A stretch of 64,000 nucleotides of DNA from Planctomycetota bacterium (GTDB lineage Bacteria > Planctomycetota > Planctomycetia > Planctomycetales > Planctomycetaceae), in assembly GCA_018242525.1 (NCBI GenBank), contig JAFEBS010000033.1, forward strand, positions 48,842 to 112,841. Reading direction: 5' to 3'. Below, in pieces: positions 17,493-26,600 of this stretch. The notes under the pieces are model-generated. The model worked only from the letters and a program-made list of their open reading frames with translations. It searched no databases and was not told where the DNA came from. How positions within the stretch are numbered: the stretch's first letter is position 1; each line of letters begins with the position of its first letter. The position numbers and the translations under genes were made by a program.

Positions 17493-18491
17493 TCAGAATT
17501 CGCCGACAATCGCTCCATCATCCTTCGACGCGAGCCTTAACAGCGTGTTGAGATCGAGGTTGTTTGAGAGGAACCGTGTCGCACCATCTCCCATCAGAAC
17601 ATGGGCTCCGCCGACGTGGGCAGACCGGAGTGGGAGATTGGCTTCCCACGTATGCACGGCACCCGCCGGAGTCCCCTGTGTATTGATCGGGTACCGAACG
17701 GTGGTGATCCCCGTACTCCACGAATCGGGGGACCCTGACCAGGGATTGTTGGGGACTGTGAAGCCGGACCAGGCACCATAGTAGTTGGACCGAATGTCGA
17801 TGGGAGTGCCGGATGCATTTTTCGTGTAGTCGGAGTTCTCTCCCACCATCAGGGTGTCGGACAGCCCATCCGTGGCACTGGAAAAGTTGACGGACAGCGC
17901 CCCGCTCAGCAAGCCGTTGGAACTGTACAATCCGCCGTCGTAGTTGCTGCTGCTGATGACATTGGTGCGTCCACCCGGATCCGGCGCCGCACCGCCGATT
18001 CCAACATAATCGGCCAGTTGCGGATTGCCTCCGTTCCAGCACTGTTCCGAACCAGACAACCCGGTGATCGGGCAGGGACTGGAAGGACAATTCCAACCGG
18101 GAAGTTTTGTCCCCTGGAGTACGACATTCGGCCCCGAATAGGGAGCGGTAAACCCGTGGACGGAGTTGAACGAGAGTTGGTTGAACAGTGGAGCCTGATC
18201 CATCTGGGGGAAGATGGCCACTCGCCAATTCGGACGGTCATTCTGCCCTGCAGCGGCACTCACGACGGGATCAGCCTGTGCCCCGATGGGAAGTCGATTG
18301 TAAATGTCGTGATAATTGTGCAGTGCCAGACCCATCTGCTTCATGTTGTTCTTGCACTGGGTTCGTCGAGCGGCCTCGCGGGCCTGCTGAACGGCGGGCA
18401 GCAGCAGCGCAATCAGGACGGCGATGATGGCAATCACCACCAGCAATTCGATCAATGTGAACCCGATCCGCCGCATCAATCCTTTTATCAT
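17493..18491 (-). CDS. DUF1559 prepilin-like protein
   Basis: The protein has 332 residues from the ATG at 18491 (GGGGAG upstream). It begins MIKGLMRRIG followed by FTLIELLVVIAIIAVLIALL, a type III prepilin signal with cleavage expected between Gly10 and Phe11 and the conserved Glu at +5. PAVQQAREAARRTQC leads into the planctomycete DUF1559 domain, and the C-terminus has the H-x-G-G-AHVLMGDG block and ends in GEF. Planctomycetes carry many DUF1559 paralogues, thought to be pseudopilin-like secreted or surface proteins. A second paralogue is at 52689. It runs toward the TIGR03067 gene and has a 392-bp upstream region. Confidence 0.95.
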   Translation of the reverse strand: MIKGLMRRIGFTLIELLVVIAIIAVLIALLLPAVQQAREAARRTQCKNNMKQMGLALHNYHDIYNRLPIGAQADPVVSAAAGQNDRPNWRVAIFPQMDQAPLFNQLSFNSVHGFTAPYSGPNVVLQGTKLPGWNCPSSPCPITGLSGSEQCWNGGNPQLADYVGIGGAAPDPGGRTNVISSSNYDGGLYSSNGLLSGALSVNFSSATDGLSDTLMVGENSDYTKNASGTPIDIRSNYYGAWSGFTVPNNPWSGSPDSWSTGITTVRYPINTQGTPAGAVHTWEANLPLRSAHVGGAHVLMGDGATRFLSNNLDLNTLLRLASKDDGAIVGEF

Positions 18492-18883
18492 GGTTGGCTC
18501 CCCGATATCCAAACGAAAAATGGAGATGACAGGCCCGTAAGGTGGCGTGATGCAAATGAAAGTCCGCGGCTCGACAAACCGAGATCTGTTTTCGGAAAAC
18601 CGACTGAATCAGGGAACCATCCGGAGAATTCGAAGATTAATTTTCGTAATTCATTAGAGAGTTTTTTGGGTCATCGCCCAACGCTGCAGCAAAATTGCCC
18701 GAAATTGCGAGGACGCGGGAATCTGCGCTTGCATCGGTGGGCGTGGAGGAACACAGTCGGTTCTGGCCGGGAAATGCGTTGGTTGCGTTGACTTCACTTC
18801 ACAACCAGGACTCTGTCGATCCGTCTGTCTTGTGGAATAAACACGCGGCGTTCACGCCTGAAAGAACTAAAAAAGGAAGCAGC
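18492..18883. other. Divergent intergenic region, nothing specific recognised
   Basis: The 392 bp between the divergent DUF1559 gene and STN-like gene must contain two promoters. An AT-rich patch (18630-18670, TTAATTTTCGTAATTCATTAG) is the likeliest core promoter area but no boxes are assigned. Confidence 0.4.
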
Positions 18884-20614
18884 ATGCGTCGTTTCGTGGT
18901 CCTGACCGCGTCCATTCTGTGTGCCACCCTGGTCACCGCAGCCTGCTCTGCGGACCCGGTGACGACATCGGGTGCGCGCGCCCGAATGAGCGAACCGTCG
19001 GTACTGCAGGCGTTGCACAAGAAGATCAAAGTGCAGTGGACCGACCGCAAGCTGAACGAGATTCTGGATTTGATCGCCGACGAGGCGGAGATCAACCTGT
19101 GGGTTGACACGAGCGCGTTGTCGGAAGAAGGACTCACCTTGGAGAGCGAGGTGTCACTCGATCTGGGAGAGACCTCTATCTGGACAGCTCTCGACTTCTT
19201 GTTTCAACCGGTTGGCCTGACCTGGACGGCCAGTGACGGAGTTCTGGAAGTAACGACCAGGGCGAAGGTCGAGGAACAACTCACCACTCGAGTTTACGAC
19301 GTGTCATCTCTCGTCACGGCCCTGGAACTGGATTTCCGGAATCTGGAGTTTCGACAGTGTTTGAGACGGTGGGGGCCTCTCGAGCAAAGGAGACTTGGTG
19401 TTTTGGAACGTGGGTTTGACGGCGGCATGGGGATGGGATCTTTCGGCCGACAGAGCGTCGACAATGGGGTTGTGGTCGGCGACACTCGGATTCTGGGCGA
19501 ACCGTTCCTGAAAAAGGTCCTGCAATCGAGTTGCGACGTCAAATGGATGGAGATCGATCAGGAAGGGGGTGAGATCTGCTGCGTGCGGGGACGCTTGATT
19601 GTTCGGCAGACATTCAGCGGTCATCAAAAGATCCAGGGGATCCTCGCCGCCGCCGAGGACTTTCTCGTCAAGGGAGTGAAGGCAAAGTCGCTGGAGATCC
19701 GCCGACCGGCGTACCCGATTGATGAAGATGCCGCGATCCTTCGACAATTGGCCGAGCCCGCCACGTTAAATGTCTCGAACCAATCTCTCGCAGAAGTCAT
19801 TCAGCAAATCGCAACGTCGGCCGGCATTCGCCACTGGCTGGATGAAGCAGCTCTCAATGACGAAGGGATCTCGGTCGATGTCAAGGTATCGGCGAATTCT
19901 TCCGGAGTTCCGTTGAATGTGATCCTGAAACACCTGATCGAACCATACGGATTGTCGATAATCGTCCACGAAGGAACCTTGGTCGTAACGACGGATGCGA
20001 AGGCGAACGAACAGCAGGAACTGGTTGTTTACGAAATTGGTGGGATCCCGTCGGTCGGGCCGAACGAATTGATCGCCTCGATCGAACAAGCGACATCCGG
20101 GACTTGGATGCGGATTGATCAGGAAGGGGGCGAGATCGAACTTCTCGGTTTACGGTTGTTGTTGATCAGGCAGAACTCCAAAGTTCACTCGGAAATTGCC
20201 CGCCTGTTGGACGACCTTCGCAAAAGCCCGGGCCTCAAATTGGAACCGAGCAAGCCTCTTGAGCAACGGATTTACCCGGTGGCGGACCTGTCCGCACTCC
20301 CCGACCTGGTGCGGTCACTGCCAACCCTGATTCCAAACTGGGATCCCAAAGCGGGGGCTCCTGGCGCGTTGGGCCAGTGCCTGGTGATCACTCAACCGGC
20401 CATTGTCCACGACCGAATCGCTGAGATCATTGGAGCGCTCAATTCAGCGCATGCCCGATTACATCCGAGGCCTGTTTCGTCAGTCACGATCCAGGCTCCC
20501 GCGAATCCCATCGTATCCGCGCCGGTGAAATCAGCGCTCCCTCAATCCCCCTCAACGCCTGACGCGGCAACTCCTGCGTCGCCCAAGCCCGCAGAACCGT
20601 CCAAGAACCCGTGA
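18884..20614 (+). CDS. Exported protein with duplicated secretin STN-like domains, possible lipoprotein
   Basis: I start at the ATG at 18884 behind AAGGAAG. The 576-residue product has a signal peptide ending VTAAC, a plausible lipobox. Two similar blocks follow, at about residues 30-130 and 275-380. Each has a KxxVxxxxxxLxEIxxxIAxxAxIxxWxDxxALxxEGI pattern, then LDFLFQPVGLTW or LKHLIEPYGLSI, then VLEVTTRAKVEEQL or LVVTTDAKANEQQ and a VYDV/VYEI end. This is the short STN/secretin-N fold of secretins and TonB-dependent receptors. DQEGGEI also occurs in both halves (KWMEIDQEGGEI, TWMRIDQEGGEI), so the whole unit is duplicated. No secretin pore domain is present. A proline-rich tail ends it. Function unknown. 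Confidence 0.75.
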   Translation: MRRFVVLTASILCATLVTAACSADPVTTSGARARMSEPSVLQALHKKIKVQWTDRKLNEILDLIADEAEINLWVDTSALSEEGLTLESEVSLDLGETSIWTALDFLFQPVGLTWTASDGVLEVTTRAKVEEQLTTRVYDVSSLVTALELDFRNLEFRQCLRRWGPLEQRRLGVLERGFDGGMGMGSFGRQSVDNGVVVGDTRILGEPFLKKVLQSSCDVKWMEIDQEGGEICCVRGRLIVRQTFSGHQKIQGILAAAEDFLVKGVKAKSLEIRRPAYPIDEDAAILRQLAEPATLNVSNQSLAEVIQQIATSAGIRHWLDEAALNDEGISVDVKVSANSSGVPLNVILKHLIEPYGLSIIVHEGTLVVTTDAKANEQQELVVYEIGGIPSVGPNELIASIEQATSGTWMRIDQEGGEIELLGLRLLLIRQNSKVHSEIARLLDDLRKSPGLKLEPSKPLEQRIYPVADLSALPDLVRSLPTLIPNWDPKAGAPGALGQCLVITQPAIVHDRIAEIIGALNSAHARLHPRPVSSVTIQAPANPIVSAPVKSALPQSPSTPDAATPASPKPAEPSKNP

Positions 20615-20864
20615 CATTGCTCCAAGGGAGATTGCCTTTCAAGATTTGGGATGAAACGCATCAGTCTACGTAAGTGTAATCTTGCGTCCGTTGCAAGGAC
20701 TGTTGTTTTGTCGTAACTTCAGCTCTGTTGGATTTAAGGAGTTGGACCGCGTGATAGGAACGGAGTGAATGGATTGCAGGGCGCTGTCAGACCTAATTAG
20801 GCTGACTGACCTAAATAGGCAGGCTCTGCAGAGTCGTCGACGGCTTTTCGGTGTAACTAAGCAC

Positions 20865-21503
20865 ATGAACGCAGTTCACTCGTTGAATATTCTGGTGTCA
20901 CGGAAGTGTGTGTTTGACCGGTTATGCACCGTCTATGACACATTCCATCTGGGTCGCTCCGAGAAATGCGAGATCGTACTGCCCGATCCGTTCGTTTCGC
21001 GCTTTCATGCGAAGGTTTCCTGGAAAGACAAGGTCGCCGTTGTCTTTGATCTGAATAGTCGGAACATCACCCGAGTCAATGATACTCCCATTGATGGTCC
21101 CAGGGAGTTGAGCAACGGGGACGTGCTGCAGATCGGCCCATTCCGGTGTGATGTCTTTTATGACATCGGCAGTGCGTTCCGCGCGGCCGCGGATTTCAGC
21201 AATGAAACGTTGATGGGAAATGCCATTGGAGAGAAGGTCGAGGTCAACAGACCGATCCTGACCGTCGCTCAGCAACGGGTTTACGAAGCGTTTCTCCAGG
21301 GCCTGTCGGAAAAGGAAGTCGCTGCCCAGTTGGGTGTCAGTGTTCACAGTGTTCACAATCACACCAAATCGATCTATCGGGCCTTTAACGTCAACTCCAG
21401 GGCTCAACTCTTGGCACATCCCCCCACATCCTCAATGTCCACGGACTTCTCTGACACCGAGGGCGGACCAGACGGTGAAGATGAGGAAGAGAATCAAGGC
21501 TGA
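20865..21503 (+). CDS. FHA domain fused to a LuxR-type HTH
   Basis: I prefer the ATG at 20865, giving 212 residues, because similarity starts there; the frame is open to 20769 and neither start has a good ribosome site. Residues about 5-105 are a forkhead-associated domain (FHLGRSEKCEIVLPD, then VSRFHAKVSW and NGDVLQIG), which binds phosphothreonine peptides. Residues about 130-185 form a LuxR/GerE helix-turn-helix (LTVAQQRVYEAFLQGLSEKE, VSVHSVHNHTKSIYRAF). The acidic C-terminus is probably disordered. It may link Ser/Thr kinase signalling to transcription. It follows the STN-like gene by 250 bp; operon membership is unlikely. Confidence 0.85.
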   Translation: MNAVHSLNILVSRKCVFDRLCTVYDTFHLGRSEKCEIVLPDPFVSRFHAKVSWKDKVAVVFDLNSRNITRVNDTPIDGPRELSNGDVLQIGPFRCDVFYDIGSAFRAAADFSNETLMGNAIGEKVEVNRPILTVAQQRVYEAFLQGLSEKEVAAQLGVSVHSVHNHTKSIYRAFNVNSRAQLLAHPPTSSMSTDFSDTEGGPDGEDEEENQG

Positions 21504-21589
21504 CATGCGGCTGCAGTTCCCGCTGTCGATGGTGCAGTCGCGCGTTCCCGTGTGGTGGTGATGCGCAGTTCGGCCAGTCGAGGAAATGA

Positions 21590-21616
21590 AACAACCCGCC
21601 TTGTGGACGGGTTGTT
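21590..21616. terminator. Candidate intrinsic terminator hairpin
   Basis: AACAACCCG (21590-21598) pairs perfectly with CGGGTTGTT (21608-21616) around a 9-base loop. No T-run follows on the plus strand (TCATGC); on the minus strand the stem ends GTTGTTTCATTT. Position, 87 bp after the FHA-LuxR stop, fits its 3' end. Confidence 0.55.
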
Positions 21617-21731
21617 CATGCGTTGGCCCGGCAATTTAAAGTTCGGCGCATGAACAAGAAGCTACACGGTTGACGCAGTCTTCTCAAGATGCCTTTTCAG
21701 GCGCACGACACCTAATAAGGGCGATGCCCAC

Positions 21732-21866
21732 ATGACAATGTGCTCACGTCTGAACTACCAGAGCATCATCGACGCGATGGAACCCGATGCTACGGTGATC
21801 CGTGCTCCGGTATCGAATCCTGGCCACATCGAGGTTGGACGAATCCCCCGGATCGACGCCGATTAA
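21732..21866 (+). CDS. Putative 44-residue protein
   Basis: ATG at 21732 opens a 44-codon frame with an AAGGG about 14 bases upstream. The product (begins MTMCSRLNYQSIIDAMEPD, ends RIPRIDAD) has mixed composition and no feature I recognise. It could be a real small gene, a remnant or chance. Confidence 0.25.
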   Translation: MTMCSRLNYQSIIDAMEPDATVIRAPVSNPGHIEVGRIPRIDAD

Positions 21867-22031
21867 TCGATAGAATCCGAAAAGTCACCGCCCCGTCAGG
21901 CGGATTTTGCCGAAGCTCATGCAAGGCGAGTATTACGCTAACTTCATTTCACAATTGTTGCGTCCCCGATTCTTGCTGCCTATCCTGCGGCATCTCGCTT
22001 CGATTCACCCGGCATTTCGTGGGGAATTACG

Positions 22032-23006
22032 ATGAAAATCACAATCACCGGCCCGGCGGCTGTGCTGCGTGTCAGCGATGATACCGAGATCCTGATCCCC
22101 AAGGTCCTCCGTCGGTTTCATAGGTTGAAAAGCGACGAATCGTGCGTCGACTACCTGGACACCCCGCTCAACGAAATTGGCCTGGTCGGCGGCCAATTGG
22201 AGCTTGTCTTCGACAAGCCATCGCAGCGACTGCGGGTCCGTACGGTCTATCATGCGCCCCGTGAACTGAAGAAGAAGGAACTGAAACTGCTCGTGGAGGC
22301 AACTCAGGGTCAATGGAGCGATGGGATTGGTGAAGCGTTGGAATCGGGTGACGAGGATTTACTTCTGGACGCTTCGCCTCTGTGTGCTGATCCCAAGGAT
22401 CTGCAGGTCGAGCAGATCGATGACGGAACGAAGGTTGCCAGACCAAAAAAATCACCGTTGTTCGCGGCGGTGCAGAAGAACGATACGGCAGCGATTGCAA
22501 ACCATCTTGATGCCGGGGAGAACATTGATCCCCGTGACCGGGACGGCAATACACCCCTGATGCTGACGATGTGGGGTGACGAGTGTCAGACACAGGCGGC
22601 AATGCTGCTGATTCAACGAGGCGCAAAGTTGGAAGTGGCCAACAAGATCGGCTACACACCGCTGATGATGGCCGCGTCACGGGGCCAGATCGACATCCTG
22701 AACGAAATGCTCAAGAGCGGTGCCAACCCGAATTACGCGCATCCCGATCTCGAATGTCATCCTCTACATTACGCCTGCCTCAATCAGCAGATGGAATCCG
22801 TGAAACGGCTGATCGAAGCCGGAGCCGATGTCAACCTGGCGTGCGACAGCGGGTACACCGCGCTCATGCATTTGAAACCTGGCGACGTCGAAATCGCCCG
22901 GTTCCTGGTCGAGCATGGGGCCGACATCGAAGCGAAAAACATTGAGGGCAAAGGAATGGACAAGACGCTCAAGAAGGCGGTCAGTAAGTTTCGCGACCGC
23001 TCGTAG
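22032..23006 (+). CDS. Ankyrin-repeat protein
   Basis: The 324-residue protein starts at an ATG behind GGGGAA. Residues 1-110 form a unique N-terminal region (MKITITGPAAVLRV and so on) with no known family. From about residue 140 there are four to five ankyrin repeats, with helix and turn signatures DGNTPLMLTMWGD, IGYTPLMMAASRGQIDIL, ECHPLHYACLNQQMESVKRL and SGYTALMHL, each followed by GAxxxxA-type turns. No signal peptide is visible, so a cytoplasmic protein-binding role is likely. Partner unknown. Confidence 0.85.
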   Translation: MKITITGPAAVLRVSDDTEILIPKVLRRFHRLKSDESCVDYLDTPLNEIGLVGGQLELVFDKPSQRLRVRTVYHAPRELKKKELKLLVEATQGQWSDGIGEALESGDEDLLLDASPLCADPKDLQVEQIDDGTKVARPKKSPLFAAVQKNDTAAIANHLDAGENIDPRDRDGNTPLMLTMWGDECQTQAAMLLIQRGAKLEVANKIGYTPLMMAASRGQIDILNEMLKSGANPNYAHPDLECHPLHYACLNQQMESVKRLIEAGADVNLACDSGYTALMHLKPGDVEIARFLVEHGADIEAKNIEGKGMDKTLKKAVSKFRDRS

Positions 23007-23144
23007 TGCGAAATCCTGGCGCTCATTCAAAGAATCTGCGTCCTGGTTGGAAGTCCGCGGCCCGTTCGCGCATCGCGCCAATGCCCGGATCCAGGTACCG
23101 TGATTTGACGACTTCGAGGTCCCCCTACCATTTCACGTTTGCAT

Positions 23145-23186
23145 TAGCGAAACCATTCGCTACGATTCATAGCGAAAGGTTTCGCT
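23145..23186. promoter_or_regulatory. Double palindromic operator of the blaI-M56 operon
   Basis: Two adjacent palindromes lie just before the blaI start: TAGCGAA-ACCA-TTCGCTA (23145-23162) and AGCGAAA-GG-TTTCGCT (23171-23186), with centres 25 bp apart. The two sites are also inverted copies of each other, 16 of 17 positions matching across the larger dyad (23146-23162 and 23170-23186). BlaI-type dimers bind such short dyads and autorepress. The sequence differs from the TACA/TGTA core of staphylococcal bla/mec operators. Confidence 0.8.
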
Positions 23187-23222
23187 GTGACGGGCATTCG
23201 AGCCGCGTTGGGAAAGGATATC

Positions 23223-23609
23223 ATGCGTGAATTGGGATCGTCTCAACCGACAGCGGTTGAGCTGGAAATCTTGCGGATCCTGTGGGACCTTGGCCCCAGT
23301 CCCGTGCGCGACATCCATGCGCGACTGTACCAGGCCAAGGGAACCAATTACTCCACCACGGTGAAGATGCTGGCCGTGATGCTGAACAAGGGACTTCTCA
23401 AACGCAACGAGCAGGCGACACCGCATCGCTACCGGGCCGCACTGACGCGAAAGCAGGCCGGTAAATCCTATCTCAGCGAGCTGATCGAGAAAGTTTATGA
23501 CGGTTCGTCCATGAGCCTGGTCCTGCAGGCGCTGACCACTGGGAAGGCCACCCGGCAGGACATTGCAGAGGTCCGCAAACTGCTGGATGACATGGAAGGA
23601 CAGTTATGA
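23223..23609 (+). CDS. blaI: BlaI/MecI/CopY-family transcriptional repressor
   Basis: I start at ATG 23223 (AAAGGA upstream); an in-frame start at 23187 would overlap the operator. The 128-residue protein has the BlaI winged helix, with PTAVELEILRILWDLGPSPVRDIHARL, a recognition region TNYSTTVKMLAVMLNKGLLKR, and a C-terminal dimerisation and cleavage region (SLVLQALTTGKATRQDIAEVRKLL). In this family the repressor leaves DNA when the M56 sensor peptidase is activated, derepressing the operon. Its TGA overlaps the sensor ATG by 4 bp. Signal and wider regulon are unknown; despite the name, a beta-lactam link is not implied. Confidence 0.93.
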   Translation: MRELGSSQPTAVELEILRILWDLGPSPVRDIHARLYQAKGTNYSTTVKMLAVMLNKGLLKRNEQATPHRYRAALTRKQAGKSYLSELIEKVYDGSSMSLVLQALTTGKATRQDIAEVRKLLDDMEGQL

Positions 23610-26600
23610 ACGTGATTTACTCCGGGCCGTTTTCCGAGGACATCGTCGAACGCCTGGGATGGACGCTGGTTCATTCGCTGTGGCAGTTTGCCACGATTGC
23701 ACTGGTCGCAGACATCGGCCGGCGCGCCTTGCGGCATCGATCGGCCACGTCGCGGTATCTCACGCTGGTAGTCGCACTGGCGCTGGTTGCCGTCGCTCCT
23801 GTCGTCACATGGCAGATATTGCCCGGTCGCACAACCAATCCCGTAGACGCCAGGGACCTCATTGCCAACTGGTTTGAAGATCCAGAACCAGTCCTCGCTG
23901 ATGCCGAACAGGGCAGGAGAGCGTTGCCGCCGTCAGAATCCGTCCGAGCCGAAGTGTCTCCCCCAACGGGCGTGTCACCGATCCCTGACTCACTCCCCCC
24001 GGTGGCTGACCCGACGCCAGTCGTTCGACAACTGCCGATGGAGAAAACTCAATGGCTCGCCTGGTCGGTCCGCATCCGTCAGGTGCTGAAACCATGGATT
24101 GGTTGGCTGGTTGCCGCGTGGAGCCTTGGAGTGCTGATCTGTTCGTTCCGCCCACTGCTGGGCTGGCGCATGCTCTGGCGACTTCGACGAGTCGGCGTGG
24201 CGCCCGCTTCGGATGAAGTGATCGCGGCCCTGCGACATGTTTCCGAACGACTGGGGCTGAATCGGACCGCTCACGTCTGTCAATCGACTCTGGCACAGGC
24301 CCCGCTTGTTGTCGGCTATCTGAGGCCGATCATCCTGCTCCCGGCAAGTCTGTTGACCAGTCTTCCTCCAGCGCAACTGGAGGCGATCCTGGCCCACGAG
24401 TTGGCTCATGTACAGCGGCACGATTTCGTGATCAACCTGTTGCAGGCGGTGGTGGAAACCTTGTTCTTTTATCACCCTGGTGTCTGGTGGCTGTCGCACC
24501 GGATTCGCGTGGAACGGGAACACTGTTGCGACGACCTGGTGGTCTCACTGTTGAATAATCGCGTCGACTATGGACGGGCTCTTCTGGCGATTGAGGAACT
24601 GCATGCTCGGCAACTTCTCCTGGCATCGGGTGCAAGTGACGGTTCGCTGCTGGCTCGAGTTCGCCGCATCGTTGACCCGCCGGAACACCGAGTGTCATTC
24701 GTCGAAAGCTGGCCGGCAGGACTCCTCAGCCTCGGGTTGATCGGCGCTATCGCGTTGTTGACCCTCAACTGGAACCTGCAGGCGGATGATCGATCCGGCG
24801 TAAACCATGTTGCTCAAGCCGATTCCCAGACTCCGGCCCGCAATAGTGCTCCCGTCATCGACGACGCTGCGCCGAGTGACGCGGCTCCGATCATAGAAGT
24901 GGTCAACGCGGATCGTGGTCAATCGATCGACGGGGTCGTCGTCGACGACGTCACCGGGAAACCGATCGAAGGAGCGACCGTTCGCTTCCGCTTCAAGAAG
25001 CTGCCCGGTCAAGCCGGTGGACCGCCCGTCGAACTGGTTTACAAAAATGTCGGCCAGTATGAATTCCGCGTGCCTGAGGATCTGGAGGGGAATGACCTGT
25101 TTGTCGAATTGATCGCTGAACATCCCGACTATCAGTCGCGGAGCAAGGCGGGACAGATGCTCTCGTTGGTACTCAAGCCCGGCCACGCGCAGGACTTCAT
25201 TCGGCAAGTTCGTCTGTCACCCGGACGCATCATCACCGGGCAGGTTCTGGACCTGGACGGCAAGCCAGCCGTCGGTATCCCCGTCTTCGCCGGTCGCAAC
25301 CGGAGCGGATATCAGAATGGCAATTCGCACGAAACTGTGACTGGGGCGGATGGCCGGTATCGACTGGTCGTTCCCGATCAACTCCACGGGCGAATCTATG
25401 TCGTTCCTTCGCACGCGTCCGCAGTCTCCCGCGCGATCTCTCCCGAATTCGGAGAACAACAGGCGTTTAAGCTGCTCCGCGGCACGCGACTGGAAGGAAC
25501 AGTCACAGATGTTCACGGGCACGGCGTTGCAGGTGTCATCGTTCGCGTCAATGGAACAGAACGGGTTCCCTGGCGATTCGCCGTGACCGATCAAGATGGA
25601 AAGTATTCGACATCCCCCTGCCAATACGGAAAGTATTCGATCGAGTTACTGGACGGTGGGATGACGCCCGGCGGAATCGTCGGTGCGACGCTTCCCGATG
25701 TCTACCGTAATCAGATACTGGAACTTTCCAAGTCCGCTCCGTTGAGGCACGAACTCAATTTCCAGCCGACGGAATCCGTCCGCGTGACCGCCCGTTATGT
25801 CGCCAGTGACGACCAACCGGTCCGCGCAGGGCACTTGACCGTCAGCGGCAGCGTTAACGGCACCGCGGATCCCTGGGGGGGCACGTTTCGCGAAATCGCG
25901 GACCAGCCGGGACTGTATGAAGTCCGGGTCCCGCGCGGCCTGGAAGGGGCCTTGAATCAGAATCACTACGGGGGCTTTCTAAGAGTTACCCGTGAAATCA
26001 CCGAATCCCGTCCGTTCAAAAGCCGCTATCAAACAACGTTTGACAAGGATGGCATCGCGTTCTTCGTCCGGCGTTATCGCAGCTCCACGGTCACGCTCCT
26101 GCCGACGTTTCAGGGTCAGCCTGTCAACCCGACGGGCCCCCTGGACTTTCCCGTATTCGCCGACGCCGAGCACGCCGCCCGGATCGGTGCCCGCGTGGCA
26201 TCATCCCAGAGCACGAGACCCGAATCCGGCGGATTGCGGTTTGACGTCCATCCGGACATCGATATTGACGTGAAACTTCAGATTCCAGGCTACCAGCTTT
26301 GGCGGCGGACAATCCGTTTTGCCGAAGGGGTCAATACGGATCTCGACGTGGAGCTGGCCGCGATTGATGCCGCGGCGGCAATGCCGGACCCCAAGACCGG
26401 AATTGTTGAAGGGACCATCCGGGTCACAGGACCGGTCCCGCCAATGCCACCGATCTCCGTGCAGTTTGGAAGTCGGTACAAATCGAGACTCGAAAACCTG
26501 GAGTCGCCGACGGATCTGGAGGCCATCAAGATTCCCAACCAGTCCCTGCTGATCTCGCAGGAGGGAGGGCTGGCGAATGCGTTTGTCTATCTGAAGACAG

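Larger units (their letters stand above)
21504..22031. other. Intergenic region with terminator-like hairpin and one short ORF
   Basis: This 528-bp gap between the FHA-LuxR and ankyrin genes holds a 9-bp GC-rich stem-loop (21590-21616) and a possible 44-codon ORF (21732-21866). I recognised nothing else. Confidence 0.55.
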
